This document shows positions 1-10,673 of a stretch of DNA of 64,000 bases, in pieces. A model generated the notes under the pieces. That model searched no databases. It saw only the letters and a list, made by a program, of their open reading frames with translations, and was not told the origin of the DNA. The DNA lies in NCBI RefSeq assembly GCF_042453785.1, contig NC_091672.1, positions 1,059,001 to 1,123,000 of the forward strand, read 5' to 3'. Source of the stretch: Malus domestica (lineage: Eukaryota; Streptophyta; Magnoliopsida; Rosales; Rosaceae). Within the stretch, counting starts at the first letter, position 1, and each line of letters starts with the position of its first letter. The translations under genes and the position numbers were made by a program.

Positions 1-449
1 AAGCCAGTAAGCTCCCAAAAGGCCTTGTGCTAGGTAGGGATGTGAATATACATTTAAGGATCACTCCCCTAGGCGATGTGAGATGTTACAATCCACCCCT
101 CTTAGGGGCCCGACGTCCTCGTCGGTACACTTCCGGCCAAGGATTGGCTCTGATATCATTTGTCACATCCCGGCCCGGGTCCACCACATTCTGGGCCCGT
201 TCCACTACCGTAGCACGATATTGTCCGCTTTGGGCTTATCATTCCCTCAAGGTTTTATTTTTTTTTTTGGGAACTCACGAGCAACTTCCCAGTTAGTCAC
301 CTATCATGGGAGTGCTCTGGCCTCCTTCTCGCTTAACTTCGGAGTTCCTACGGAACTTGAAGCCAATGAGCTCCCAAAAGGCCTCGTGCTAGGTAGGGAT
401 GTGAATGTACATTTAAGGATCACTCCCCTGAGCGATGTGGGATGTTACA
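1..449 (-). mobile_element. Cassandra TRIM retrotransposon, truncated by the window start
   Basis: Read on the minus strand, a complete 5' LTR spans 449 down to 161, beginning TGTAACATCCCACATCGCTC and ending GGGCCGGGATGTGACA. It is followed by a primer-binding site resembling TGGTATCAGAGC at about 146-157 (initiator-Met tRNA type), a very short internal part, a purine-rich tract (AAGAGGGGTGGAT, about 91-103) and the start of the 3' LTR at 90, which runs off the window. The LTR carries a 5S rRNA-like stretch, the hallmark of Cassandra. There is no coding capacity, as is normal for this non-autonomous family. The left flank and target duplication are outside the window. Confidence 0.88.
270..355 (-). 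other. 5S rRNA-like domain inside the Cassandra LTR
   Basis: The minus strand contains GAACTCCGAAGTTAAGCG (plant 5S region including box A) and, after a diverged stretch, GATAGGTGACTAACTGGGAAG, matching the box C and downstream part of plant 5S rRNA. The outer 5S sequence is missing and the segment lies within an LTR, so it is the Cassandra 5S-derived promoter domain and not a functional 5S gene. In this family it is thought to provide an RNA polymerase III promoter. Confidence 0.85.
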
Positions 450-544
450 TCTCCCATTAAAAAAATTAATTTATTAATATACAAATTTTAATTTATTTTT
501 TTACCAAATAAGAGTTTTTTAATTTATTAATTTTATTTAACATT

Positions 545-1010
545 CTTCAAACTTGAAAGAATCAATTAATGCACCTAAATGTGTGTACCGAAATGTATTA
601 TATTGAACTAATGTATTTAAATGTTAGTACTGAAATATATGCATAAAAATGTATTATATTAAATTAATGTACCTAAATGTGTGTACCGAAATGTTAGCAC
701 CGAAATGTATTATATTGAATTAATGTACCTAATATTTGTATCGAAATGAATGTACCGAAATGTGTGTACTGAAATGTATGCACCGAAATGTATTATATTG
801 AACTAATGTACCTAAATATTTGTATTAAAATGTATGTACCGAAATATGTGTACCTAAATATATGCACTGAAATGTTAGTACCGAAATGTATTATATTGAA
901 TTAATGTACCTAAATATTTGTATCAAAATGTATGTACCGAAATATGTGTACCTAAATATATGCACTGAAATGTATTATAATGAATTTAATGTACCTGAAT
1001 GAAGAAGACA
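545..1010. repeat. degenerate AT-rich tandem repeat
   Basis: Variants of AATGTACCTAAATGTGTGTACCGAAATG and ATGTATTATATTGAATTAATG alternate irregularly about ten times. Spacing varies because subunits are lost or gained. No coding frame runs through. It resembles a decayed minisatellite rather than a transposon with definable ends. Confidence 0.6.
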
Positions 1011-2200
1011 AAGTACATCGAAATATATTGTATAACAAAAATTAATTTATCTAAATGTTTACAATAAAATATATTACGATAAATGAAATAAAAATGAAAA
1101 TTATAATGAAATAAAAATAGTATATTAAAAATTAGGAAGAAAAAGAGAAATAATTAAAAAAATCAAAATATACTTAATAAATAAGGTTATTAATGTATTA
1201 AGAGACTCAAATTAGATTTTAATCTTACTCATAATTTTTAATCTAAAAATCATCTTTGTCAGAGATTAAAATGAAGTTTTCTTTTCTTCTATCAAAACAT
1301 TTATGCATATAAATTTTAAGAAACTTATGTTACACGACAAACTCCACAAAAGTAGTAGGTTTGTTTTGTGACTACTTTTGTAGAATTTCTCACCACTAAT
1401 TATAAAACGTGTGTAACAATTTTTTGTTTGGGGCAAAATACAAATGAAGGACACTCAAGAGAGTTGACGGTTAGCAGAAGAGAACGAAGAACAACTGATA
1501 AAAGCCAGAAGCAACAGATTATGTGGAGAGAGTGGGCCACGGCTACACCATACAAAGACGAGTGGATGAAAAGCCAAAGCTCACCAGTACCACACCACCA
1601 CACTCAGAAAGCAAAAGCATGGCTACCTTTTTATTTCACTATTTCCAATTTAAATAAATTTTAATTTTCGAAATCAATCTGGAATTCAGAGAATATTATT
1701 AGCAAGTTGATTTATGTACGGTTTACAGTCTACTACTTGTCTCTTCAATACTGTCCTCTAGCATGCTTCACCGTTATTATATAATTTTATCATTAAAAAT
1801 CTCGATATAACGAAATGTCATACCTTTTTTAAAAGAATGCTGAGCAAAACTACACAATATAAGTTATATTTAATTTTGTTAACTTTTCGACGAGGTTCTT
1901 ATATTATATTCTTCAACAACAGTCACAGTGAAATAAAACTTCCGGACCCTTCTGATCTGTTCTGTTTCTTTCTTTTGCTTTCAGTTGCAGTCCAAGTATG
2001 GCTTCCCTTTTGAGTTTAGCTTTTCCAAAAAGCACAAGAAAAATATTCCAGAATAGCAAAAATTAAAACACAGAAAAATAACTAAAATAAATATAAATGT
2101 AAAATGTCAGTTTCAAGTTGTCACTTGTCACTAGATTGTCTTGTTGTGGTATTTAAACTAGAAACTGATTTGTGGAGAAGAAAGAAGAAAAGAAGAAATA
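1011..2200. other. AT-rich intergenic spacer upstream of the LRR receptor gene
   Basis: About 1.2 kb of AT-rich sequence with only short, compositionally random open frames. Part of it must be the promoter of the downstream LRR receptor gene. I see no RNA gene, transposon end or recognisable coding domain here. Confidence 0.5.
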
Positions 2201-2819
2201 TCCATCTCTTTTTCTGTGTCAGTAACTAAGATTTTCAATGGGTGGTTCCGAAAACTTTGGGATTTACTGAAGCAATAGGCAGGTCAGTGTTTGTTTATTT
2301 ATTTATTTTGTTGGTTTTGTTTCAATTTATTGCAGTTTGATCAGATACTTTATGTTTATGTAGTTAAAAAGTTTAGAAATTCTTTTGTTTTGAGGGGATT
2401 CCTGTGTTTTTTTGGAGCAGTTTTTGGTGAATATTTACTTCATTTGAAGTTAAAGTCACAATTATTTGATTAGTTAATTATAACCAATGAAATCTCAACG
2501 TATCTGTGTGGTTAGTAGTAGCCAGTAGGGCAATGACCCTTCTCTCTAAGATGTTTGACATATCTCTCTTGTTAATTTGCTTTCACAGGGATTTGGCAAA
2601 GCAAAAGCTTGTGGATTTGTAACCATCATTATTTTCGTGGATTTGTTTGGATCCCAAGTCACATTGAACTATTTGTTCAATCTTCAATCCATTGAGCTAA
2701 GGTAACCTTCTTGATTCCTGAATAAACTTGTGTTCCGACCTGTAAAGCGCGGAGTCTTGTTGGCTTAAAGGGTTTCTGTATATGGTTTTGGGAAGCTGAA
2801 TGTGTTAACTGGAACTGCT

Positions 2820-5800
2820 ATGGCAAAACTCTCTCTCTCTTTTCTGCCTTTGGTTCTTGCTATCATTCTATCTTCAGTTCGTCATTCCGAACAACGTCAA
2901 TCCTCCGAAGCTCAGACCCTTTTGAGAATTACGCAACTCATAAACTTTCCCGTTGTGAAAAGCTTGAATAACGACACAGATTTTTGCAACTTTGAAGTGA
3001 ATGCTGCTTTTACGGTCTCATGCTACGAAGGAAGCATAACCCAGCTGCATATAATCGGCGAAAAACCTGCTCCTTTGTTGCCTCAAAACTTTTCGATTGA
3101 TTCCTTTGTAACAACTCTGGTTAAGCTTCCGAGGTTGAAGGTCCTCACATTGGTTTCTGTTGGTCTATGGGGAACCTTGCCGGCTAAAATCGCACGTTTA
3201 TCATCACTCGAAATACTTAATGTGACTTCAAATTTCTTGAATGGCACCATCCCTCCAGAGCTTTCCTCTCTAACAAGCCTCCAGACGCTTGTACTCGATG
3301 ACAACATGTTTTCTGGACCGCTTCCAGAAGGGCTGAGTTCACTTCCAGTTTTGTCTGTTTTGAGTTTGAAGAAGAACTCGTTCAATTCGTCCTTGCCGAG
3401 TTCATTGAGTGATTTGGAAAATCTTAGAGTTCTCGGGCTTTCTCAAAACCGTTTCCATGGGGAACTGCCGGATCTTAGTCGTTTGACAAACCTTCAAGTT
3501 CTTGAAGTGGGAGATAATGCTTTTGGACCTCAGTTTCCGAAACTTGGGAAAAAGTTGGTCACCCTTGTACTGAGAAAGAACAAGTTTAGGTCTTCCATCC
3601 CTGCTGAATTGAGCTCGTATTATCAGCTACAACGTCTAGACGTTTCTTCCAACGTGTTCATGGGGCCATTTCCTCCATCGCTGCTATCTCTACCTTCGAT
3701 TACTTATCTTAATATTTCGGGAAACAAGTTTACAGGAATGCTTTCTGAAAATTTGCCTTGCAATGCTGAACTTAAAGCTGTGGATTTGTCCTCGAATCTT
3801 TTGACCGGAAGCTTACCTAAATGTCTTGAGTCGGATTCTAAGGACAGGGTTGTCCTGTATGCAAGGAATTGTTTAGCTACTAGTAATCAAAATCAACATC
3901 CGGTTCAATTTTGCCTCAATGGGGCGTTAGCTGTTGGAATCGTACCTGACCAAAGCAAGCGAAAGAAAGCCTCCAAAGCAGCCCTTGCCATAGGTATAAT
4001 TGGAGGGATTTTCGGAGGTGTTCTACTTGTCGGTCTGATTTTCCTTGTATATAGAAGAATTAATACCAACAAGACATTGAAGAAATCTCCACCAAGATCA
4101 ATAACAGAGAATGCATCAAGTGGATATACCTCAAAGTTACTATCAGATGCAAGTAAGTTCTCATATCTCTCTCGGTCTCTAGCTCTCACACATGCTCACA
4201 CACACACATACACGCAAAAATAAACGATGAGAAAGGAAAACCATAAATACTGGATGCTGGTTGGCCAATTTTTCCAGTGTACTCAAAATGTCTGATAATA
4301 TGATCTTCTGCTTATACCTAAAGGATATATATCTCAAACAATGAAGACGGGAGCGCTTGGCCTTCCAAGTTATCGAACCTTTTCACTCGAGGAACTTGAG
4401 GACGCAACACAAAACTTTGATACGTCTACTTTCATGGGTGAAGGCTCACATGGACAGGTACATAACATAAACCTCTTACTTTCATGTGGTATTTATTGAT
4501 GAGCTTTTGTGGATGCTTTTGAATGCAGTTTTGTGTGATTAACTATGCATTACATCATAGAATTTCGTCCGAGCTTAAATAAATGGTCGTTAGCTGGTGT
4601 TTTCGTCCCTTTTGTGATCTCAGATGTACAGAGGCCAGTTGAAGGATGGTTCTTTTGTTGCCATCAGATGCTTGAAAATGAAAGGAAGTCACAGCACTCA
4701 AAATTTCATGCATCACATAGAGCTGATTATGAAACTACGGCATCGCCATTTGGTCAGCGCACTTGGACACTGCTTTGAGTGTTACTTGGATGATTCGAGC
4801 GTCAGCAGAATATTTCTTGTTTTCGAATATGTACCATATGGCACACTCCGGAGCTGGATATCTGGTAATTCATCGTGAAATAGTTTATTTAATTTCTCCA
4901 CCATGACCTTGTTTTTTTCTTTTGATTTCACACATTCATCTGGAATTTTTCGTTCTGTTTTTTCTTTTCCGGAAGAGGGACATCCCAGACGATCACTCGC
5001 GTGGACACAACGCATAGCAGCTGCAATTGGCATAGCGAAGGGCATTCAGTTTTTGCACACAGGGATCATGCCTGGTGTATATTCAAGTAATCTTAAAATA
5101 ACAGACATTTTACTGGATCAGAATTTTGGTGCGAAAATTAGCAGTTACAACCTTCCTCTGTTAGAAGAAAATATGGAACAGGTAAAGATTATGTTGTAAT
5201 TAACTCACTGGGGTTGTCAATTCAATTCTCGAAGCAAATCATTATGCACCGGTTTTCAGCTACGCTTCTCCTTGCAGGGTGGTCATGGAGTCTCTTCAAG
5301 TGGATCCATAACTTCTAGTACCGGTGCAAGGTCCGCAGTGAAAATTTTCAATCACTTTTAAGTTACATGTATACTAAAACACTTAAAATGCACCATTCAT
5401 AGGAACTTCTTAATTCTATTACTTTTGATGTTAATCTTAGCACGCCTTTGTTCTTGTCGACACCTTTTCACTGCTCGCTACCTTCGCAGTATTGCTTGTA
5501 ACCATTGTGCTATGTTGGTTGACAGGAAGAAACACGACGATAGGACTGATGTTCATGACTTTGGAGTAATATTGCTGGAACTGATCAAGGGGAGACCGGT
5601 TAAGTCTGAGGCTCAAATCGAGGATTTAGAAGATCAGGTAAAAGAAACTTGCTTTTCTTATATTTTCTTCGAAAGCTTCATTTTAATTTTTGAGGAAACA
5701 AGACCTGTCAATATCTCCCATGCCGCCTGCAATGCTCTCGCAGACCTTATGATTTTCGATCTTTCATGGAAGAAGTGTTGGCTAATTTCACTACTAGAGA

Positions 5801-6290
5801 AAACACAAACTCGTTTTGTTGGCCTTCGTTCGAGGATCAAGAGACTAAAAAATTTACTAAAATAAAGATGAAAGATTACAAAGAAAATTTCTTACAGTTA
5901 CACTCAACCTTATAATTATTTCTGAAAATAATTCTTCTTTTTCTCTTTGCCAGGGTAATATATTAATATGGGAACAAGTAATCAATTTATATATATTCGT
6001 TGATGATGCAGGTACAAGTGGCCCTTACAGCTGATGATGCAGCTCGAAGAAGCGTAGTTGATTCACGGATTAAGCAGACGTGCTTGGATCTGTCAGTGAA
6101 GACAATGATGGAAGTTTGTGTTCGGTGTCTGGGCCAGGATCCAGCAGATAGGCCTTCTATTGAGGATGTTCTGTGGAACTTGCAGTATGCTGAACAAGTT
6201 CAGGATGCATGGCAAGGAGGAGAATCCCAGAGCAGTGAGGACTCTCCGGTTTCATCTCCAAAACCTCCACGCCTCGCCTTCAAGTTGTGA
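2820..6290 (+). CDS. LRR receptor-like protein with inactive kinase domain (At3g03770 type)
   Basis: Seven coding exons: 2820-4152, 4324-4457, 4624-4864, 4976-5181, 5278-5330, 5526-5637 and 6012-6290; all phases join in frame, about 785 aa. The start MAKLSLSFLP at 2820 is preferred over an in-frame ATG at 2802 because it begins a clean signal peptide. An ectodomain of about eight or nine plant-type LRRs follows (exon 1), then a membrane segment near residue 400 (AIGIIGGIFGGVLLVGLIFL) and a kinase-like domain. The glycine loop GEGSHG is present. VAIK is VAIR, the HRD catalytic loop is replaced by PGVYSSNLK, and the DFG position reads SSYNL, so phosphotransfer is not expected; it probably acts as a scaffold or co-receptor at the plasma membrane. 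The 5' leader appears spliced and carries a 10-codon upstream ORF at 2238-2270. The exon 5 donor (AAG|GTCCGC) is weak. Family assignment is strong; ligand and role are unknown. Confidence 0.9.
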
Positions 6291-8355
6291 GTTACCGGAG
6301 TTTTTTTTAATGCTTGAGAATTCATACCACGGATACCTACACAAAGATGACGACTTCCGCCGCGAAAGATGTTACATTGCTCATATCCAGCATCATACGT
6401 TACTGAAGACCATAAAAAGGGATCAATTGATGGGGAAACTGCCTTGCCGGCCAGTGATCTATGTTCTGCAGCAGTTCAGAGATTTCTTGGTTTTCAAGTC
6501 ACAACTGTAAATTAAGGAGTGTAAACAATCACTTTTGACCGTCTATATATGTTCATCATCTTATTACATTTGTACCCGATGTTTTGACTTACAACTAATC
6601 TTTCACCCAGCCAGCTCCGGTTCTTTTCCAATTGTAGCTGCCGGAGGGTGTCAGCCCTACCAAAGGTATATATTGATCCAACCGTAAAACAAATAGTTTT
6701 CTTTTTGACAAAAAGATAAATTTTAATGAGTTTAGATTCAAACTCAATCTCGAGTGCAAGAGTGAATGTTCTTAACCAACTGAGTTACAAGTCACTTGCT
6801 CTATAAAAAAGTTAAACTATTATTATTTCAGTAGTGCTATATATACGTCAAATTCGTGCACTAAATCTAAGCACCAGATGATGTCACATATTCTATACCC
6901 TATAAATTTTTATTATAACTATTAATCAAATGCCAACTTGAATAAAGTACAAATTTAATTGGTACCACATTATTTGATGTACCTAATATTATTCTTATTA
7001 TTTAATTATACTACATGGAGCAATAAACTGTAGCACGGTTAGTTGTTAAGAGCATTCATCCTACTCTAATGAGCAAACGTTCACTGCCTTTTCCCATGTA
7101 TCCTTCTCTCATTCTCCCTTCTAAGTTTGCACCTTTTTTTCTCTTTATATTAAATATATTTTAGTGTAAATATAAATTCTATTAAGCAAAAAAAATGCAT
7201 ATATGAGAAATAAAATTGTAATTTTTTTCATTTAAAAGACTGTGTCAAAAGTGGTCATATTTTAACTTTTTGATCACCAAATACTTAAAGAGGGCAGTGT
7301 TATATATTTTATGTATATATTTTCGACATTTCCCTACGTTTTTTCTTATTTTACGAAAAACAGTGTTAATGTGTTAGGATGTCAGATGCATCATCTTGTG
7401 GTGACAGTTAAGAGTTAGATATTAGCATAAACAGTACATTGTAAGAGAAGACAGGCAATTAATGAAATATTAATTGTTTGTATTGTTGTTCTTTTATTTC
7501 ATCTCTGTGCAATTATGGAAGACGTAGAGTAGGGTTCTAACATAATGAGTTAGATAATTAGTCGTTTGGAAACGGTCAATCTGCCACCAAGGTAAAATGC
7601 GTGCACGTTTTCTTTATTAAAACATAAATATTCTGTTCTCTCCTAACCAAGGTAAAAGATCATGCTTGACATGTGCACCCATGCACTTTGAGGTTCTCCC
7701 CATTCCACGTGCCACGGGCAATACAAATCTTAATGCCAGCTGCCCGCCATGATGGATCCAAGACAACCTTCTACAAGTTCCATTCAAGTATCATTTGCTT
7801 TTTTATATAGTACTATACTTAAAACTAACACCAATAATGGTATAAATTAATAAAATTACTTCTCATAAAATTAATTTAATTAAAACATTAATTAATTATA
7901 AAACCCCGACCCCTCTTTAACAAGAAATTTTTATCAGTGCATAAACATATACTACATGGTATATCATTTTTTTATTTATAAATAAAGCGACAACTTTAAT
8001 GAGTTAAATAATTAGTTGTTAAGAGAAAGAGAAATCAGTGGATCTAGAGCCCGTACTATGGTGCATAGACATGATTATTTTCTATCACTATAATAAAGCA
8101 TCATCTGCATATAGTATATCATTTTACGTGTTATAATAAATGTGACAGAATCGATATATATATTCCACTCAAACTATATTAATAAAAAATAAAATAAATT
8201 CACGTATTATACATTGAGTAAAATATATAATAATGTCACAAGACACCATAAAATTACTCCCTTCGCCTTTGCACGTGTGCCTCACACACACCATGCAGCT
8301 ACCATACTCACATTTCACTCACTCACTCAATATTCATCAACTTCACCAACCATAA
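6291..8355. other. 3' flank and intergenic spacer
   Basis: The first few hundred bases are presumably the 3' UTR of the LRR receptor gene. The rest is AT-rich spacer before the LBD gene. Short open frames lack any recognisable domain, and I could define no transposon ends here. Confidence 0.45.
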
Positions 8356-8356
8356 C

Positions 8357-8387
<31 letters not shown>
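8356..8387. repeat. (CT)n microsatellite in the LBD promoter/leader
   Basis: An uninterrupted run of about 15 CT units lies about 230 bp upstream of the LBD start codon. CT/GA runs are common in plant 5' leaders and core promoters, so it may lie in the 5' UTR. Confidence 0.8.
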
Positions 8388-8615
8388 AGAAAGTCTAAGA
8401 AAGAATTAAAAGAAAGGCTTCGCACATTCAGCTTGCCAACTATTTCACGAGACAAACGTGCACTGCTAGCTCCGGCAGTTTCCTTATAAGCACCAAACTC
8501 GCCACCCTTCTCTTTTGCTCCCTCTCGAATTAATTAAATTACCCTTAATTTATACCTTCCTATATAGCCCATCTTGTTAACTAGCCAGTCCTTCCAATAT
8601 AATTCCCATTGCTTG

Positions 8616-9812
8616 ATGGCTGATCCGGCAGTACAACGAGACCATGGCACGTCTGAAAGCCGAAGGAAGGGCACATCCATTGGAGGGGGAGGCAAGCGTG
8701 CGTCTATGGAGGCGGCAGTGGGAACGACAACAATAAATAGTAATGCAGTAGGTTCTGGTGGTGGTGGTGGTGGTGGTGCAGCACCATGTGGGGCGTGCAA
8801 GTTTTTGAGGAGGAAGTGCATAAGCGGGTGCATATTCGCACCCTATTTCGGTTCAGACCAAGGAGCTGCACGCTTTGCAGCTGTGCACAAGGTGTTTGGG
8901 GCGAGTAATGTCTCGAAGCTTTTGTTGCACATTCCCTTGAACCGCCGGCATGACGCTGTCGTTACCATTTCCTACGAGGCTCAAGCTAGGCTCTCCGACC
9001 CCGTTTATGGTTGTGTCTCCACCATACTTGCTTTGCAACAACAGGTTTCATTAAATCATATACTAACAATGTTCATTCATCCATTATCTCTACACGCACT
9101 ATCAGAAATTTTAGCCTTGGCCTATGAAATTTTGCCTGACGAAATCCGACAAATTTTGTAGGTTCATAGGGCAAAGCTGGTCAACATTTAAAGTTTAACT
9201 CCTTTTGTACATCTTTTTATTGACATCAAAATATTGTATATATAATCGATAAATTGTATTTACTCTTGCACTCGAGATTTATCATACAATGATCAAGTAT
9301 CGATACAAAACAAATATACTTTAACGTTCATGAAGATGATGTCATAACCGAAAGGCTTCAGTTAAGATGCAAATTACCAGTACAATAGTCAAAACATATA
9401 CATATATATTCATTGAAACGTACGTATGACTATCTGATGTGATATAGTTAACTATTGTGGCATGAATATCGTGCAGGTTGCATCTTTGCAAGCCGAGCTA
9501 GCAATGGTGCAAACTCAGCTGATAAACAGCAGGTTTGCATTTGCAAACGCTCTCCAAATCACCTCGCAGCAGCAACAGCATGAGCAGCAGCAGAGCCTGG
9601 CACTAATGTTGCAGCCTGCTTACTCTAACAACTCCTCAGCCACCACTAACCTCATCAACATGAACAGCTTCACCTCAAATTTCGACATCGAGGCGGCCCC
9701 GTCTTCACAGAGCTTCATGGAGCCTCTTCAGCTTTCGAGGCCATCCCGAGATGATGAAGATGATGAGGAAGAGAGTCGAGTTCCACTCTTGTTCGCCAAT
9801 GATCGCTATTGA
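8616..9812 (+). CDS. LBD20: LOB-domain transcription factor, LBD20 type
   Basis: Two exons, 8616-9044 and 9477-9812, joined in phase 0 (CAG|GTTTCA ... GTGCAG|GTT), about 254 aa. The start MADPAVQRD is chosen over an upstream in-frame ATG at 8574. After a Gly-rich N-terminus come the LOB zinc-binding block C-x2-C-x6-C-x3-C ([15 protein letters not shown]), the GAS block around [17 protein letters not shown] and the leucine-repeat coiled coil [20 protein letters not shown], which crosses the intron. The C-terminal half is Gln/Ser-rich and ends in an acidic stretch. Class I LBD proteins are nuclear DNA-binding regulators of organ boundaries, vascular and root development. The LBD20 label rests on subfamily sequence and on the neighbours (LRR pseudokinase and SUVR3), which match the Arabidopsis order as I recall it. 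Confidence 0.88.
9100..9190 (+). mobile_element. possible CACTA-type terminal fragment in the LBD intron
   Basis: CACTATCAGAAATTTTAGCC at about 9100 resembles the terminal repeat of plant CACTA (En/Spm-like) elements and is followed by the typical GACGAAA-type subterminal text. No opposite terminus or 3-bp target duplication could be identified, so it would be a relic. It lies in the intron and does not alter the coding exons. Confidence 0.4.
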
Positions 9813-10673
9813 TTTAGAATTTTCTGCTGCTTAATTTTGCTTGCTATCATCTATATATATCGTTTGTTATCATTAAACTACTCTTTTTTCACCAAGCACT
9901 GATACATGTGTGCATGGGTAAAATCTTGGGATAGTTACATTTCACACTCTCCCGCTTATTTTAAATGATCACGGTATTTTATTTTTTCACATTGCACCAT
10001 GAGATTTTGAAGTCATGAATTTATGCTTGTCCATATTTGATTTGAGCATCTGGTTCTCCATTAGATTGATGACATGGTAAATGTTGAACCCATTTCTGGG
10101 TTGCGTAGAAGCCACCCTTGGACAATTGTGATCAAATTGAAATTGTCCAACTATTTTCCATTTTGGGAGAAGTCAAGCTTCATGATAACTAGTTTAGGTT
10201 CATGTGGTGCAAATGTTGCTTCCGCGTCAACCCATAAACAAGTATCATGGCTGCCAAGTCATCAATTTGACGAAGGATTAGAAGGTCAACTTGTGGGCCT
10301 GTGTAGCATCGAAAGTCATATGATATGTAACACTAGAATCAATTATTCATGTATTATTTGAAACAAGCGCAAAATTCGGAGAATGTTACCTGTTATGGCT
10401 TCTGAAAACAGAGGCTTAATTAATCAACATTATTCCAAGGTTCCTATACTAATATATTCTAACATAACAAACCAACTCCAGATGCACAAAAGTTAAAAGG
10501 CCAATTGAGCAAATCAATGGAAAATCAATGGATTCCAATAATATCATCCATTATATATTACAGTAGCACAACTGAACAATTCGTAACATTCCTCCATTTT
10601 GAACCAGAACAGACAACAAATGCTTTCAGTTGTTGCTTTGCCGGATTACTTACTATAGAGCCAAAAACTGCGA
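9813..10673. other. convergent intergenic region between LBD20 and SUVR3
   Basis: The region between two convergent genes. It should hold the 3' UTRs of both. Small open frames do not resemble known proteins. Confidence 0.45.

Noticed and set aside
270-355. A 5S rRNA gene
   Set aside because: Only the middle and 3' part of 5S is present, diverged, and it lies inside an LTR with primer site and purine tract; it is the Cassandra domain.
545-1010. A CRISPR-like repeat array
   Set aside because: Spacing and repeat sequence are irregular, there are no unique spacers, and the DNA is plant nuclear.
8214-8489. 91-aa frame upstream of LBD20
   Set aside because: Spans a CT microsatellite in the promoter or leader; no conserved features.
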